Of a stretch of 64,000 bases of DNA, positions 1 to 10,889 are shown in pieces. Source of the DNA: Ptiloglossa arizonensis. Taxonomy: Eukaryota > Arthropoda > Insecta > Hymenoptera > Colletidae. The notes beneath the pieces were generated by a model. It searched no databases and was not told the origin of the DNA. It saw nothing but the letters and a program-made list of their open reading frames with translations. The stretch covers positions 806,001 through 870,000 of the forward strand of contig NW_027478488.1 of NCBI RefSeq assembly GCF_051014685.1. The letters are read 5' to 3'. Every line of letters starts with the position of its first letter. Within the stretch, counting starts at the first letter, position 1. A program made the position numbers and the translations under genes.

Positions 1-177
1 GCGTTTGGAGCAGCAGAATTGCGAAAAATTTTTTGCCTTCTCAACCATTTCTGGGCTTCAAACTGCCATACCTCGCGAACGGATTGACCTAACCCAAAAA
101 TTCCTATTGCATCTGCAAGTAGAAACTCGCCCGATTACAACGGTACGTGTATTTTTCCCTTAGGCCATTCTGGTTAA
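1..177 (+). repeat. Reference monomer (first unit, used for numbering)
   Basis: This first unit sets the monomer numbering used in the other entries. Landmarks in order are: GCGTTTGGAGCAGCAG (1-16); the AT dyad GCGAAAAATTTTTTGC (21-36); CTTGGCTTCAAACTCCC in the consensus (51-67); the conserved core CATATCTCGCGAACGG (67-82) containing the palindrome TCGCGA (73-78); GACCTAACCC (86-95); an A tract (96-100); ATCTGAAAGTAGAAAC (111-126); CTCGCCCGATTACAACGG (127-143 region); TATTTTTTCCC (about 150-160); the palindrome CCTAGG (159-164); and CATTCTGGTTAA closing the unit. This particular copy departs from consensus with CTGGGC, CTGCCATACC, CTGCAAG, GGTACGTG and CCCTTAGG. The phase was chosen for convenience; the array itself has no visible natural start. 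Confidence 0.95.
21..36. other. AT-rich dyad symmetry in monomer (example copy)
   Basis: GCGAAAAATTTTTTGC pairs with its own reverse complement at 14 of 16 positions; the single non-matching pair is position 3 with 14. It is an A5T5 core flanked by GC and GC. The same dyad occurs at this monomer position in the many units reading GAATTGCG...TTTTTTGCC. In the other main family (GAAGTGCGAAAAATTTGTTG) the T tract is interrupted by G and the right arm is lost. Dyads and A tracts are common in satellites and can bend DNA or favour cruciforms; a role here is inference. Confidence 0.7.
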
Positions 178-240
178 GCGATTGGAGCAGCAGAAGTGCG
201 AAAAATTTGTTGTCATCATAACAATTTCTTAGCTTCAAAC

Positions 241-257
241 TCCCATATCTCGCGAAC
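241..257 (-). other. CENP-B-box-like 17-mer (example copy)
   Basis: The plus strand reads TCCCATATCTCGCGAAC, so the minus strand reads GTTCGCGAGATATGGGA. The CENP-B box known from mammals is NTTCGNNNNANNCGGGN. This copy matches TTCG, the central A and GGG, and differs only at the first C of CGGG, which is T: 8 of 9 fixed positions. The same 17-mer sits at monomer positions 64-80 in most units and belongs to the best-conserved part of the monomer. Weaker copies carry CTGCC (first C of the plus-strand CCC lost), CTCGCGACGG (one A deleted) or CTCGTGAAC. A fully canonical copy was not seen. Binding by a CENP-B-like or pogo-derived protein is inference, and chance resemblance remains possible. Confidence 0.45.
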
Positions 258-708
258 GGATTGACCTAACCCAAAAATTCCTATTGCATCTGAAAGTAGA
301 AACTCGCCCGATTACAGCGGTATGTGTAGTTTTTCCCTAGGCAATTCTGGTTAAGCGTTTGGAGCAGCAGAAGTGCGACAAATTTGTTGTCTTCTCAACC
401 ATTTCTTAGCTTCAAACTCCCATATCTCGCGAACGGATTGACCTAACCCAAAAATTACTATTGCATCTGAAAGTAGAAACTCGCCCGATTACAGCGGTAT
501 GTGTATTCTTTCCCTAGGCAATTCTGGATAAGCTTTTGGAGCAGCAGAATTGCGAAAAATTTTTTGCCTTCTCAACCATTTCTGGGCTTCAAACTGCCAT
601 ATCTCGCGAACGGATTGACCTAACCCAAAAATTCCTATTGCATCTGAAAGTAGAAACTCGCCCGATTACAACGGTACGTGTATTTTTCCCTTAGGCCATT
701 CTGGTTAA

Positions 709-2124
709 GCGATTGGAGCAGCAGAAGTGCGAAAAATTTGTTGTCATCATAACAATTTCTTAGCTTCAAACTCCCATATCTCGCGAACGGATTGACCTAA
801 CCCAAAAATTCCTATTGCATCTGAAAGTAGAAACTCGCCCGATTACAGCGGTATGTGTATTTTTTCCCTAGGCCATTCTGATTAAGCGTTTGGAGCAGCA
901 GAAGTGCGAAAAATTTGTTGTCTTCATAACCATTTCTTAGCTTCAAGCTCCCATATCTTGCGAACGGATTGACCTAACCCAAAAATTCCTGTTGCATCTG
1001 AAAGTACAAACTCGCCCGATTACAACGGTATGTGTATTTTTTCCCTAGGCCATTCTGGTTAAGCGTTTGGAGCAGCATAAGTGCGAAAAATTTGTTGTCT
1101 TCTTAACCATTTCTTAGCTTCAAGCTCCCATATCTTGCGAACGGATTGACCTAACCCAAAGATTCCTGTTGCATCTGAAAGTACAAACTCGCCCGATTAC
1201 AACGGTATGTGTATTTTTCCCTTAGGCCATTCTGGTTAAGCGATTGGAGCAGCAGAAGTGCGAAAAATTTGTTGTCATCATAACAATTTCTTAGCTTCAA
1301 ACTCCCATATCTCGCGAACGGATTGACCTAACCCAAAAATTCCTATTGCATCTGAAAGTAGAAACTCGCCCGATTACAACGGTACGTGTATTTTTCCCTT
1401 AGGCCATTCTGGTTAAGCGATTGGAGCAGCAGAAGTGCGAAAAATTTGTTGTCATCATAACAATTTCTTAGCTTCAAACTCCCATATCTCGCGAACGGAT
1501 TGACCTAACCCAAAAATTCCTATTGCATCTGAAAGTAGAAACTCGCCCGATTACAGCGGTATGTGTATTTTTTCCCTAGGCCATTCTGATTAAGCGTTTG
1601 GAGCAGCAGAAGTGCGAAAAATTTGTTGTCTTCATAACCATTTCTTAGCTTCAAGCTCCCATATCTTGCGAACGGATTGACCTAACCCAAAAATTCCTGT
1701 TGCATCTGAAAGTACAAACTCGCCCGATTACAACGGTATGTGTATTTTTTCCCTAGGCCATTCTGGTTAAGCGTTTGGAGCAGCATAAGTGCGAAAAATT
1801 TGTTGTCTTCTTAACCATTTCTTAGCTTCAAGCTCCCATATCTTGCGAACGGATTGACCTAACCCAAAGATTCCTGTTGCATCTGAAAGTACAAACTCGC
1901 CCGATTACAACGGTATGTGTATTTTTCCCTTAGGCCATTCTGGTTAAGCGATTGGAGCAGCAGAAGTGCGAAAAATTTGTTGTCATCATAACAATTTCTT
2001 AGCTTCAAACTCCCATATCTCGCGAACGGATTGACCTAACCCAAAAATTCCTATTGCATCTGAAAGTAGAAACTCGCCCGATTACAACGGTACGTGTATT
2101 TTTCCCTTAGGCCATTCTGGTTAA
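709..2124 (+). repeat. Perfect 4-monomer HOR, two 708 bp copies
   Basis: Units 709-1416 and 1417-2124 read the same throughout by eye. The four monomers are: one with GCGATT, TTGTCATCATAAC and ATTACAGCGG; one with TTCAAGCTCCC and GAAAGTACAAAC; one with GCAGCATAAG and CCCAAAGATTCC; and a second GCGATT monomer with GGTACGTGTATTTTTCCC. The next monomer (2125) begins as a third copy and then departs with CATCATCACAATTTC. Identity without visible change over 708 bp indicates very recent duplication or conversion. Confidence 0.9.
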
Positions 2125-3008
2125 GCGATTGGAGCAGCAGAAGTGCGAAAAATTTGTTGTCATCATCACAATTTCTTAGCTTCAAACTCCCATATCTCGC
2201 GAACGGATTGACCTAACCCAAAAATTCCTATTGCATCTGAAAGTAGAAACTCGCCCGATTACAACGGTACGTGTATTTTTCCCTTAGGTCATTCTGGTTA
2301 AGCGTTTGGAGCAGCATAAGTGCGAAAAATTTGTTGTCTTCTTAACCATTTCTTAGCTTCAAACTCCCATATCTCGCGAACGGATTGACCTAACCCAAAA
2401 ATTCCTATTGCATCTGAAAGTAGAAACTCGCCCGATTACAGCGGTATGTGTATTCTTTCCCTAGGCAATTCTGGATAAGCGTTTGGAGCAGCAGAATTGC
2501 GAAAAATTTTTTGCCTTCTCAACCACTTCTTGGCTTCAAACTCCCATGTCTCGCGAACGGATTGACCTAACCCAAAAATTCCTGTTGCGTCTGAAAGTAG
2601 AAACACGCCCGATTACAACGGTATGTGTATTTTTTCCCTAGGCCATTCTGATTAAGCGTTTGGAGCAGCAGAAGTGCGAAAAATTTGTTGTCTTCATAAC
2701 CATTTCTTAGCTTCAAGCTCCCATATCTCGCGAACGGATTGACCTAACCCAAAAATTCCTGTTGCATCTGAAAATACAAACTCGCCCGATTACAACGGTA
2801 TGTGTATTTTTTCCCTAGGCCATTCTGGTTAAGCGTTTGGAGCAGCATAAGTGCGAAAAATTTGTTGTCTCCTTAACCATTTCTTAGCTTCAAACTCCCA
2901 TATCTCGCGAACGGATTGACCTAACCCAAAAATTCCTGTTGCATCTGAAAGTAGAAACTCGCCCGATTACAACGGTATGTGTATTTTTCCCTAGGCAATT
3001 CTGGTTAA
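1594..3008 (+). repeat. 13-monomer offset duplication, left copy (pairs with 3894-5309)
   Basis: Monomers starting at 1594, 1771, 1948, 2125, 2479, 2656 and 2833 match those at 3894, 4071, 4248, 4425, 4779, 4956 and 5133, all 2300 bp away. Shared rare markers include CCCAAAGATTCC, CATCATCACAATTTC and CCCATGTCTCGCG. The monomer at 2302 does not match its partner at 4602 at its start (GCATAAG against GCAGAAGTGCGAC), so similarity is patchy, as expected from conversion within a duplicated block. The offset is one base short of 13 x 177 because the monomer at 2833 has a T tract shortened by one. Confidence 0.8.
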
Positions 3009-3893
3009 GCGTTTGGAGCAGCAGAAGTGCGACAAATTTGTTGTCTTCTCAACCATTTCTTAGCTTCAAACTCCCATATCTCGCGAACGGATTGACCTAA
3101 CCCAAAAATTACTATTGCATCTGAAAGTAGAAACTCGCCCGATTACAGCGGTATGTGTATTCTTTCCCTAGGCAATTCTGGATAAGCGTTTGGAGCAGCA
3201 GAATTGCGAAAAATTTTTTGCCTTCTCAACCACTTCTTGGCTTCAAACTCCCATATCTCGCGAACGGATTGACCTAACCCAAAAATTCCTCTTGCGTCTG
3301 AAAGTAGAAACACGCCCGATTACAACGGTATGTGTATTTTTTCCCTAGGCCATTCTGATTAAGCGTTTGGAGCAGCAGAAGTGCGAAAAATTTCTTGTCT
3401 TCATAACCATTTCTTAGCTTCAAGCTCCCATATCTCGCGAACGGATTGACCTAACCCAAAAATTCCTGTTGCATCTGAAAGTACAAACTCGCCCGATTAC
3501 AACGGTATGTGTATTTTTTCCCTAGGCCATTCTGGTTAAGCGTTTGGAGCAGCATAAGTGCGAAAAATTTGTTGTCTTCTTAACCATTTCTTAGCTTCAA
3601 ACTCCCATATCTCGCGAACGGATTGACCTAACCCAAAAATTCCTGTTGCATCTGAAAGTAGAAACTCGCCCGATTACAACGGTATGTGTATTTTTTCCCT
3701 AGGCCATTCTGGTTAAGCGTTTGGAGCAGCAGAATTGCGAAAAATTTTTTGCCTTCTCAACCATTTCTTGGCTTCAAACTCCCATATCTCGCGAACGGAT
3801 TGACCTAACCCAAAAATTCCTATTGCATCTGAAAGTAGAAACTCGCCCGATTACAACGGTATGTGTATTTTTTCCCTAGGCCATTCTGATTAA

Positions 3894-5309
3894 GCGTTTG
3901 GAGCAGCAGAAGTGCGAATAATTTGTTGTCTTCATAACCATTTCTTAGCTTCAAGCTCCCATATCTTGCGAACGGATTGACCTAACCCAAAAATTCCTGT
4001 TGCATCTGAAAGTACAAACTCGCCCGATTACAACGGTATGTGTATTTTTTCCCTAGGCCATTCTGGTTAAGCGTTTGGAGCAGCATAAGTGCGAAAAATT
4101 TGTTGTCTTCTTAACCATTTCTTAGCTTCAAGCTCCCATATCTTGCGAACGGATTGACCTAACCCAAAGATTCCTGTTGCATCTGAAAGTACAAACTCGC
4201 CCGATTACAACGGTATGTGTATTTTTCCCTTAGGCCATTCTGGTTAAGCGATTGGAGCAGCAGAAGTGCGAAAAATTTGTTGTCATCATAACAATTTCTT
4301 AGCTTCAAACTCCCATATCTCGCGAACGGATTGACCTAACCCAAAAATTCCTATTGCATCTGAAAGTAGAAACTCGCCCGATTACAACGGTACGTGTATT
4401 TTTCCCTTAGGCCATTCTGGTTAAGCGATTGGAGCAGCAGAAGTGCGAAAAATTTGTTGTCATCATCACAATTTCTTAGCTTCAAACTCCCATATCTCGC
4501 GAACGGATTGACCTAACCCAAAAATTCCTATTGCATCTGAAAGTAGAAACTCGCCCGATTACAGCGGTATGTGTAGTTTTTCCCTAGGCAATTCTGGTTA
4601 AGCGTTTGGAGCAGCAGAAGTGCGACAAATTTGTTGTCTTCTCAACCATTTCTTAGCTTCAAACTACCATATCTCGCGAACGGATTGACCTAACCCAAAA
4701 ATTACTATTACATCTGAAAGTAGAAACTCGCCCGATTACAGCGGTATGTGTATTCTTTCCCTAGGCAATTCTGGATAAGCGTTTGGAGCAGCAGAATTGC
4801 GAAAAATTTTTTGCCTTCTCAACCACTTCTTGGCTTCAAACTCCCATGTCTCGCGAACGGATTGACCTAACCCAAAAATTCCTGTTGCGTCTGAAAGTAG
4901 AAACACGCCCGATTACAACGGTATGTGTATTTTTTCCCTAGGCCATTCTGATTAAGCGTTTGGAGCAGCAGAAGTGCGAAAAATTTGTTGTCTTCATAAC
5001 CATTTCTTAGCTTCAAGCTCCCATATCTCGCGAACGGATTGACCTAACCCAAAAATTCCTGTTGCATCTGAAAGTACAAACTCGCCCGATTACAACGGTA
5101 TGTGTATTTTTTCCCTAGGCCATTCTGGTTAAGCGTTTGGAGCAGCATAAGTGCGAAAAATTTGTTGTCTTCTTAACCATTTCTTAGCTTCAAACTCCCA
5201 TATCTCGCGAACGGATTGACCTAACCCAAAAATTCCTGTTGCATCTGAAAGTAGAAACTCGCCCGATTACAACGGTGTGTGTATTTTTTCCCTAGGCAAT
5301 TCTGGTTAA
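3894..5309 (+). repeat. 13-monomer offset duplication, right copy
   Basis: Partner of 1594-3008 at an offset of 2300 bp. Local differences from the left copy include GCGAATAATTTG at the start, the replaced monomer at 4602 (GCGACAAATTTG, ATTACTATTACATC) and GGTGTGTG near the end. Beyond 5310 the two copies belong to different monomer types. Confidence 0.8.
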
Positions 5310-8059
5310 GCGTTTGGAGCAGCAGAAGTGCGAAAAATTTGTTGTCTTCATAACCATTTCTTAGCTTCAAGCTCCCATATCTCGCGAACGGATTGACCTA
5401 ACCCAAAAATTCCTGTTGCATCTGAAAGTACAAACTCGCCCGATTACAACGGTATGTGTATTTTTTCCCTAGGCCATTCTGATTAAGCGTTTGGAGCAGC
5501 AGAATTGCGAAAAATTTTTTGCCTTCTCAACCATTTCTTGGCTTCAAACTCCCATATCTCGCGAACGGATTGACCTAACCCAAAAATTCCTATTGCATCT
5601 GAAAGTAGAAACTCGCCCGATTACAACGGTATGTGTATTTTTTCCCTAGGCCATTCTGGTTAAGCGTTTGGAGCAGCAGAATTGCGAAAAATTTTTTGCT
5701 TTCTCAACCATTTCTTGGCTTCAAACTGCCATATCTCGCGAACGGATTGACCTAACCCAAAAATTCCTATTGCATCTGCAAGTAGAAACTCGCCCGATTA
5801 CAACGGTACGTGTATTTTTCCCTTAGGCCATTCTGGTTAAGCGATTGGAGCAGCAGAAGTGCGAAAAATTTGTTGTCATCATAACAATTTCTTAGCTTCA
5901 AACTCCCATATCTCGCGAACGGATTGACCTAACCCAAAAATTCCTATTGCATCTGAAAGTAGAAACTCGCCCGATTACAGCGGTATGTGTAGTTCTTCCC
6001 TAGGCAATTCTGGTTAAGCGTTTGGAGCAGCATAAGTGCGAAAAATTTGTTGTCTTCTTAACCATTTCTTAGCTTCAAACTCCCATATCTCGCGAACGGA
6101 TTGACCTAACCCAAAAATTCCTATAGCATCTGAAAGTAGAAACTCGCCCGATTACAGCGGTATGTGTATTTTTTCCCTAGGCCATTCTGGTCAAGCGTTT
6201 GAAGCAGCAGAATAGCGAACAATTTTTTGCCTTCTCAACCATTTCTTGGCTTCAAACTCCCATATCTCGCGAACGGATTGACCTAACCCAAAAATTCCTA
6301 TTGCATCTGAAAGTAGAAACTCGCCCGATTACAACGGTACGTGTATTTTTCCCTTAGGCCAATCTGGTTAAGCATTTGGAGCAGCATAAGTGCGAAAAAT
6401 TTGTTGTCTTCTTAACCATTTCTTAGCTTCAAACTCCCATATCTCGCGAACGGATTGACCTAACCCAAAAATTCCTGTTGCATCTGAAAGTAGAAACTCG
6501 CCCGATTACAACGGTATGTGTATTTTTTCCCTAGGCCATTCTGGTTAAGCGTTTGGAGCAGCAGAATTGCGAAAAATGTTTTGCATTCTCAACCATTTCT
6601 TGGCTTCAAACGCCCATATCTCGCGAACGGATTGACCTAACCCAAAAATTCCTATTGCATCTGAAAGTAGAAACTCGCCCGATTACAACGGTATGTGTAT
6701 TTTTTCCCTAGGCCATTCTGGTTAAGCGTTTGGAGCAGCAGAATTGCGAAAAATTTTTTGCTTTCTCAACCATTTCTTGGCTTCAAACTGCCATATCTCG
6801 CGAACGGATTGACCTAACCCAAAAATTCCTATTGCATCTGAAAGTAGAAACTAGCCCGATTACAACGGTACGTGTATTTTTCCCTTAGGCCATTCTGGTT
6901 AAGCGATTGGAGCAGCAGAAGTGCGAAAAATTTGTTGTCTTCATAACAATTTCTTAGCTTCAAACTCCCATATCTCGCGAACGGATTGACCTAACCCAAA
7001 AATTCCTGTTGCGTCTGAAAGTAGAAACACGCCCGATTACAACGGTATGTGTATTTTTTCCCTAGGCCATTCTGATTAAGCGTTTGGAGCAGCAGAAGTG
7101 CGAAAAATTTGTTGTCTTCTCAACCATTTCTTAGCTTCAAACTCCCATATCTCGCGAACGGATTGACCTAACCCAAAAATTACTATTGCATCTGAAAGTA
7201 GAAACTCGCCCGATTACAGCGGTATGTGTATTCTTTCCCTAGGCAATTCTGGATAAGCGTTTGGAGCAGCAGAATTGCGAAAAATTTTTTGCCTTCTCAA
7301 CCACTTCTTGGCTTCAAACTCCCATATCTCGCGAACGGATTGACCTAACCCAAAAATTCCTGTTGCGTCTGAAAGTAGAAACACGCCCGATTACAACGGT
7401 ATGTGTATTTTTTCCCTAGGCCATTCTGATTAAGCGTTTGGAGCAGCAGAAGTGCGAAAAATTTGTTGTCTTCATAACCATTTCTTAGCTTCACGCTCCC
7501 ATATCTCGCGAACGGATTGACCTAACCCAAGAATACCTGTTGCATCTGAAAGTAGAAACTCACCCGATTACAACGGTATGTGTATTTTCTCCCTAGGCCA
7601 TTCTGGTTAAGCGTTTGGAGCAGCAGAATAGCGAAAAATTTTTTGCCTTCACAACCATTTCTTGGCTTCAAACTCCCATAACTCGCGAACGGATTGACCT
7701 AACCCAAAAATTCCTGTTGCGTCTGAAAGTAGAAACTCGCCCGATTACAACGGTATGTGTATTTTTTCCCTAGGCCATTCTGGTTAAGCGTTTGGAGCAG
7801 CAGTAGTGCGAAAAATTTGTTGTCTTCTTTACCATTTCTTAGCTTCAAACTCCCATATCTCGCGAACGGATTGACCTAACCCAAAAATTCCTGTTGCGTC
7901 TGAAAGTTGAAACTCGCCCGAGTTCAACGGTATGTGTATTTTTTCCCTAGGCCATTCTGGTTAAGCGTTTGGAGCAGCATAAGTGCGAAAAATTTGTTGT
8001 CTTCTTAACCATTTCTTAGCTTCAAACTCCCATATCTCGCGAACGGATTGACCTAACCC

Positions 8060-9202
8060 AAAAATTCCTATAGCATCTGAAAGTAGAAACTCGCCCGATT
8101 ACAGCGGTATGTGTATTTTTTCCCTAGGCAATTCTGGTTAAGCGTTTGGAGCAACAGAATTGCGAAAAATTTTTTGCCTTCTCAACCATTTCTTGGCTTC
8201 AAACTCCCATATCTCGCGAACGGATTGACCTAACCCAAAAATTCCTATTGCATCTGAAAGTAGAAACTCGCCCGATTACAACGGTATGTGTATTTTTTCC
8301 CTAGGCCATTCTGGTTAAGCGATTGGAGCAGCAGAAGTGCGAAAAATTTGTTGTCTTCATAACAATTTCTTAGCTTCAAACTCCCATATCTCGCGAACGG
8401 ATTGACCTAACCCAAAAATTCCTGTTGCATCTGAAAGTAGAAACTCGCCCGATTACAACGGTATGTGTATTTTTTCCCTAGGCCATTCTGGTTAAGCGTT
8501 TGGAGCAGCAGAATTGCGAAAAATTTTTGCCCTCTCAACCATTTCTTGGCTTCAAACTCCCATATCTCGCGAACGGATTGACGTAACCCAAAAATTCCTG
8601 TTGCATCTGAAAGTAGAAACTCGCCCGATTACAGCGGTATGTGTATTTTTTCCCTAGGCCATTCTGGTTAAGCGTTTGGAGCAGCATAAGTGCGAAAAAT
8701 TTGTTGTCTTCTTAACCATTTCTTAGCTTCAAACTCCCATATCTCGCGAACGGATTGACCTAACCCAAAAATTCCTATAGCATCTGAAAGTAGAAACTCG
8801 CCCGATTACAGCGGTATGTGTATTTTTTCCCTAGGCCATTCTGGTCAAGCGTTTGAAGCAGCAGAATAGCGAACAATTTTTTGCCTTCTCAACCATTTCT
8901 TGGCTTCAAACTCCCATATCTCGCGAACGGATTGACCTAACCCAAAAATTCCTGTTGCGTCTGAAAGTAGAAACACGCCCGATTACAACGGTATGTGTAT
9001 TTTTTCCCTAGGCCATTCTGGTCAAGCGTTTGGAGCAGCAGAAGTGCGAAAAATTTGTTGCCTTCTTAACCATTTCCTAGCTTCAAACTCCCATATCTCG
9101 CGAACGGATTGACCTAACCCAAAAATTCCTATTGCATCTGATAATAGAAACTCGCCCGATTACAACGGTATGTGTATTTTTTCCCTAGGCCATTCTGATT
9201 AA
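8060..9202 (+). repeat. 25-monomer offset duplication, left copy (pairs with 12482-13624)
   Basis: Monomer starts 8142, 8319, 8496, 8672, 8849 and 9026 correspond to 12564, 12741, 12918, 13094, 13271 and 13448, all offset by 4422 bp. Shared rare markers are GGAGCAACAG, the shortened tract AAAAATTTTTGCC with TTGACGTAACCC in one 176 bp monomer, CCTATAGCATC, GGTCAAGCG with GAATAGCGAACA, and TGATAATAG. A few substitutions separate the copies, for example GCCCTCTC against GCCTTCTC. Boundaries are approximate to within about 100 bp. Confidence 0.8.
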
Positions 9203-10618
9203 GCGTTTGGAGCAGCAGAATTGCGAAAAATTTTTTGCCTTTTCAACCACTTCTTGGCTTCAAACTCCCATATCTCGCGAACGGATTGACCTAACCCAAA
9301 AATTCCTCTTGCGTCTGAAAGTAGAAACACGCCTGATTACAACGGTATGTGTATTTTTTCCCTAGGCCATTCTGATTAAGCGTTTGGAGCAGAAGAAGTG
9401 CGAAAAATTTGTTGTCTTCATAACCATTTCTTAGCTTCAAACTGCCACATCTAGCGAACGGATGGACCTAACCCAAAAATTCCTATTGCATCTGAAAGTA
9501 TAAACTCGCCCGACTACAGCGGTATGTATATTTTTTCCCTAGGGCATTCTGGTTAAGCGTTTGGATCAGCAGAATTACCAAAAATTGTATGCCTTCTCAA
9601 CCATATCTTGGCTTCAAACTCCCATATCTCGCGAACGGATTGACCTAACCCAAAAATTCCTATTGCATCTGAAAGTAGAAACTCGCCCGATTACAACGGT
9701 ATGTGTATTTTTTCCCTAGGCCATTCTGGTTAAGCGTTTGGAGCAGCAGAATTGCGAAAAATTTTTTGCATTCTCAACCATTTCTTGGCTTCAAACTCCC
9801 ATATCTCGCGAACGGATTGACCTAACCCAAAAATTCCTATTGCATCTGATAATAGAAACTCGCCCGATTACAACGGTATGTGTATTTTTTCCCTAGGCCA
9901 TTCTGATTAAGCGTTTGGAGCAGCAGAATTGCGAAAAATTTTTTGCCTTTTCAACCACTTCTTGGCTTCAAACTCCCATATCTCGCGAACGGATTGACCT
10001 AACCCAAAAATTCCTCTTGCGTCTGAAAGTAGAAACACGCCTGATTACAACGGTATGTGTATTTTTTCCCTAGGCCATTCTGATTAAGCGTTTGGAGCAG
10101 AAGAAGTGCGAAAAATTTGTTGTCTTCATAACCATTTCTTAGCTTCAAACTGCCACATCTAGCGAACGGATGGACCTAACCCAAAAATTCCTATTGCATC
10201 TGAAAGTATAAACTCGCCCGACTACAGCGGTATGTATATTTTTTCCCTAGGGCATTCTGGTTAAGCGTTTGGATCAGCAGAATTACCAAAAATTGTATGC
10301 CTTCTCAACCATATCTTGGCTTCAAACTCCCATATCTCGCGAACGGATTGACCTAACCCAAAAATTCCTATTGCATCTGAAAGTAGAAACTCGCCCGATT
10401 ACAACGGTATGTGTATTTTTTCCCTAGGCCATTCTGGTTAAGCGTTTGGAGCAGCAGAATTGCGAAAAATTTTTTGCATTCTCAACCATTTCTTGGCTTC
10501 AAACTCCCATATCTCGCGAACGGATTGACCTAACCCAAAAATTCCTATTGCATCTGAAAGTAGAAACTCGCCCGATTACAACGGTATGTGTATTTTTTCC
10601 CTAGGCCATTCTGGTTAA
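9203..10618 (+). repeat. 4-monomer duplication, two 708 bp copies
   Basis: Monomers at 9203, 9380, 9557 and 9734 match 9911, 10088, 10265 and 10442. Shared markers are GCCTTTTCAACCACTTC with ACGCCTGATTAC; GGAGCAGAAGAAG with CTGCCACATCTAGCG; and GGATCAGCAGAATTACC with TTGTATGCC. The fourth monomers agree only in their first two thirds (TGATAATAG against TGAAAGTAG), so the breakpoint lies inside that unit. The pair at 9380 and 9557 is the earliest appearance of the m5-m1 junction that defines the 5-monomer HOR further right. Confidence 0.85.
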
Positions 10619-10889
10619 GCGTTTGGAGCAGCAGAATTGCGAAAAATTTTTTGCTTTCTCAACCATTTCTTGGCTTCAAACTGCCATATCTCGCGAACGG
10701 ATTGACCTAACCCAAAAATTCCTATTGCATCTGAAAGTAGAAACTCGCCCGATTACAACGGTACGTGTATTTTTCCCTTAGGCCATTCTGGTTAAGCGAT
10801 TGGAGCAGCAGAAGTGCGAAAAATTTGTTGTCTTCATAACAATTTCTTAGCTTCAAACTCCCATATCTCGCGAACGGATTGACCTAACC

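Noticed and set aside
86..95. Telomere-like CCTAACCC in each monomer
   Set aside because: Only a single 8 bp match per monomer, not a run of telomeric units; expected by chance and part of the conserved monomer sequence.
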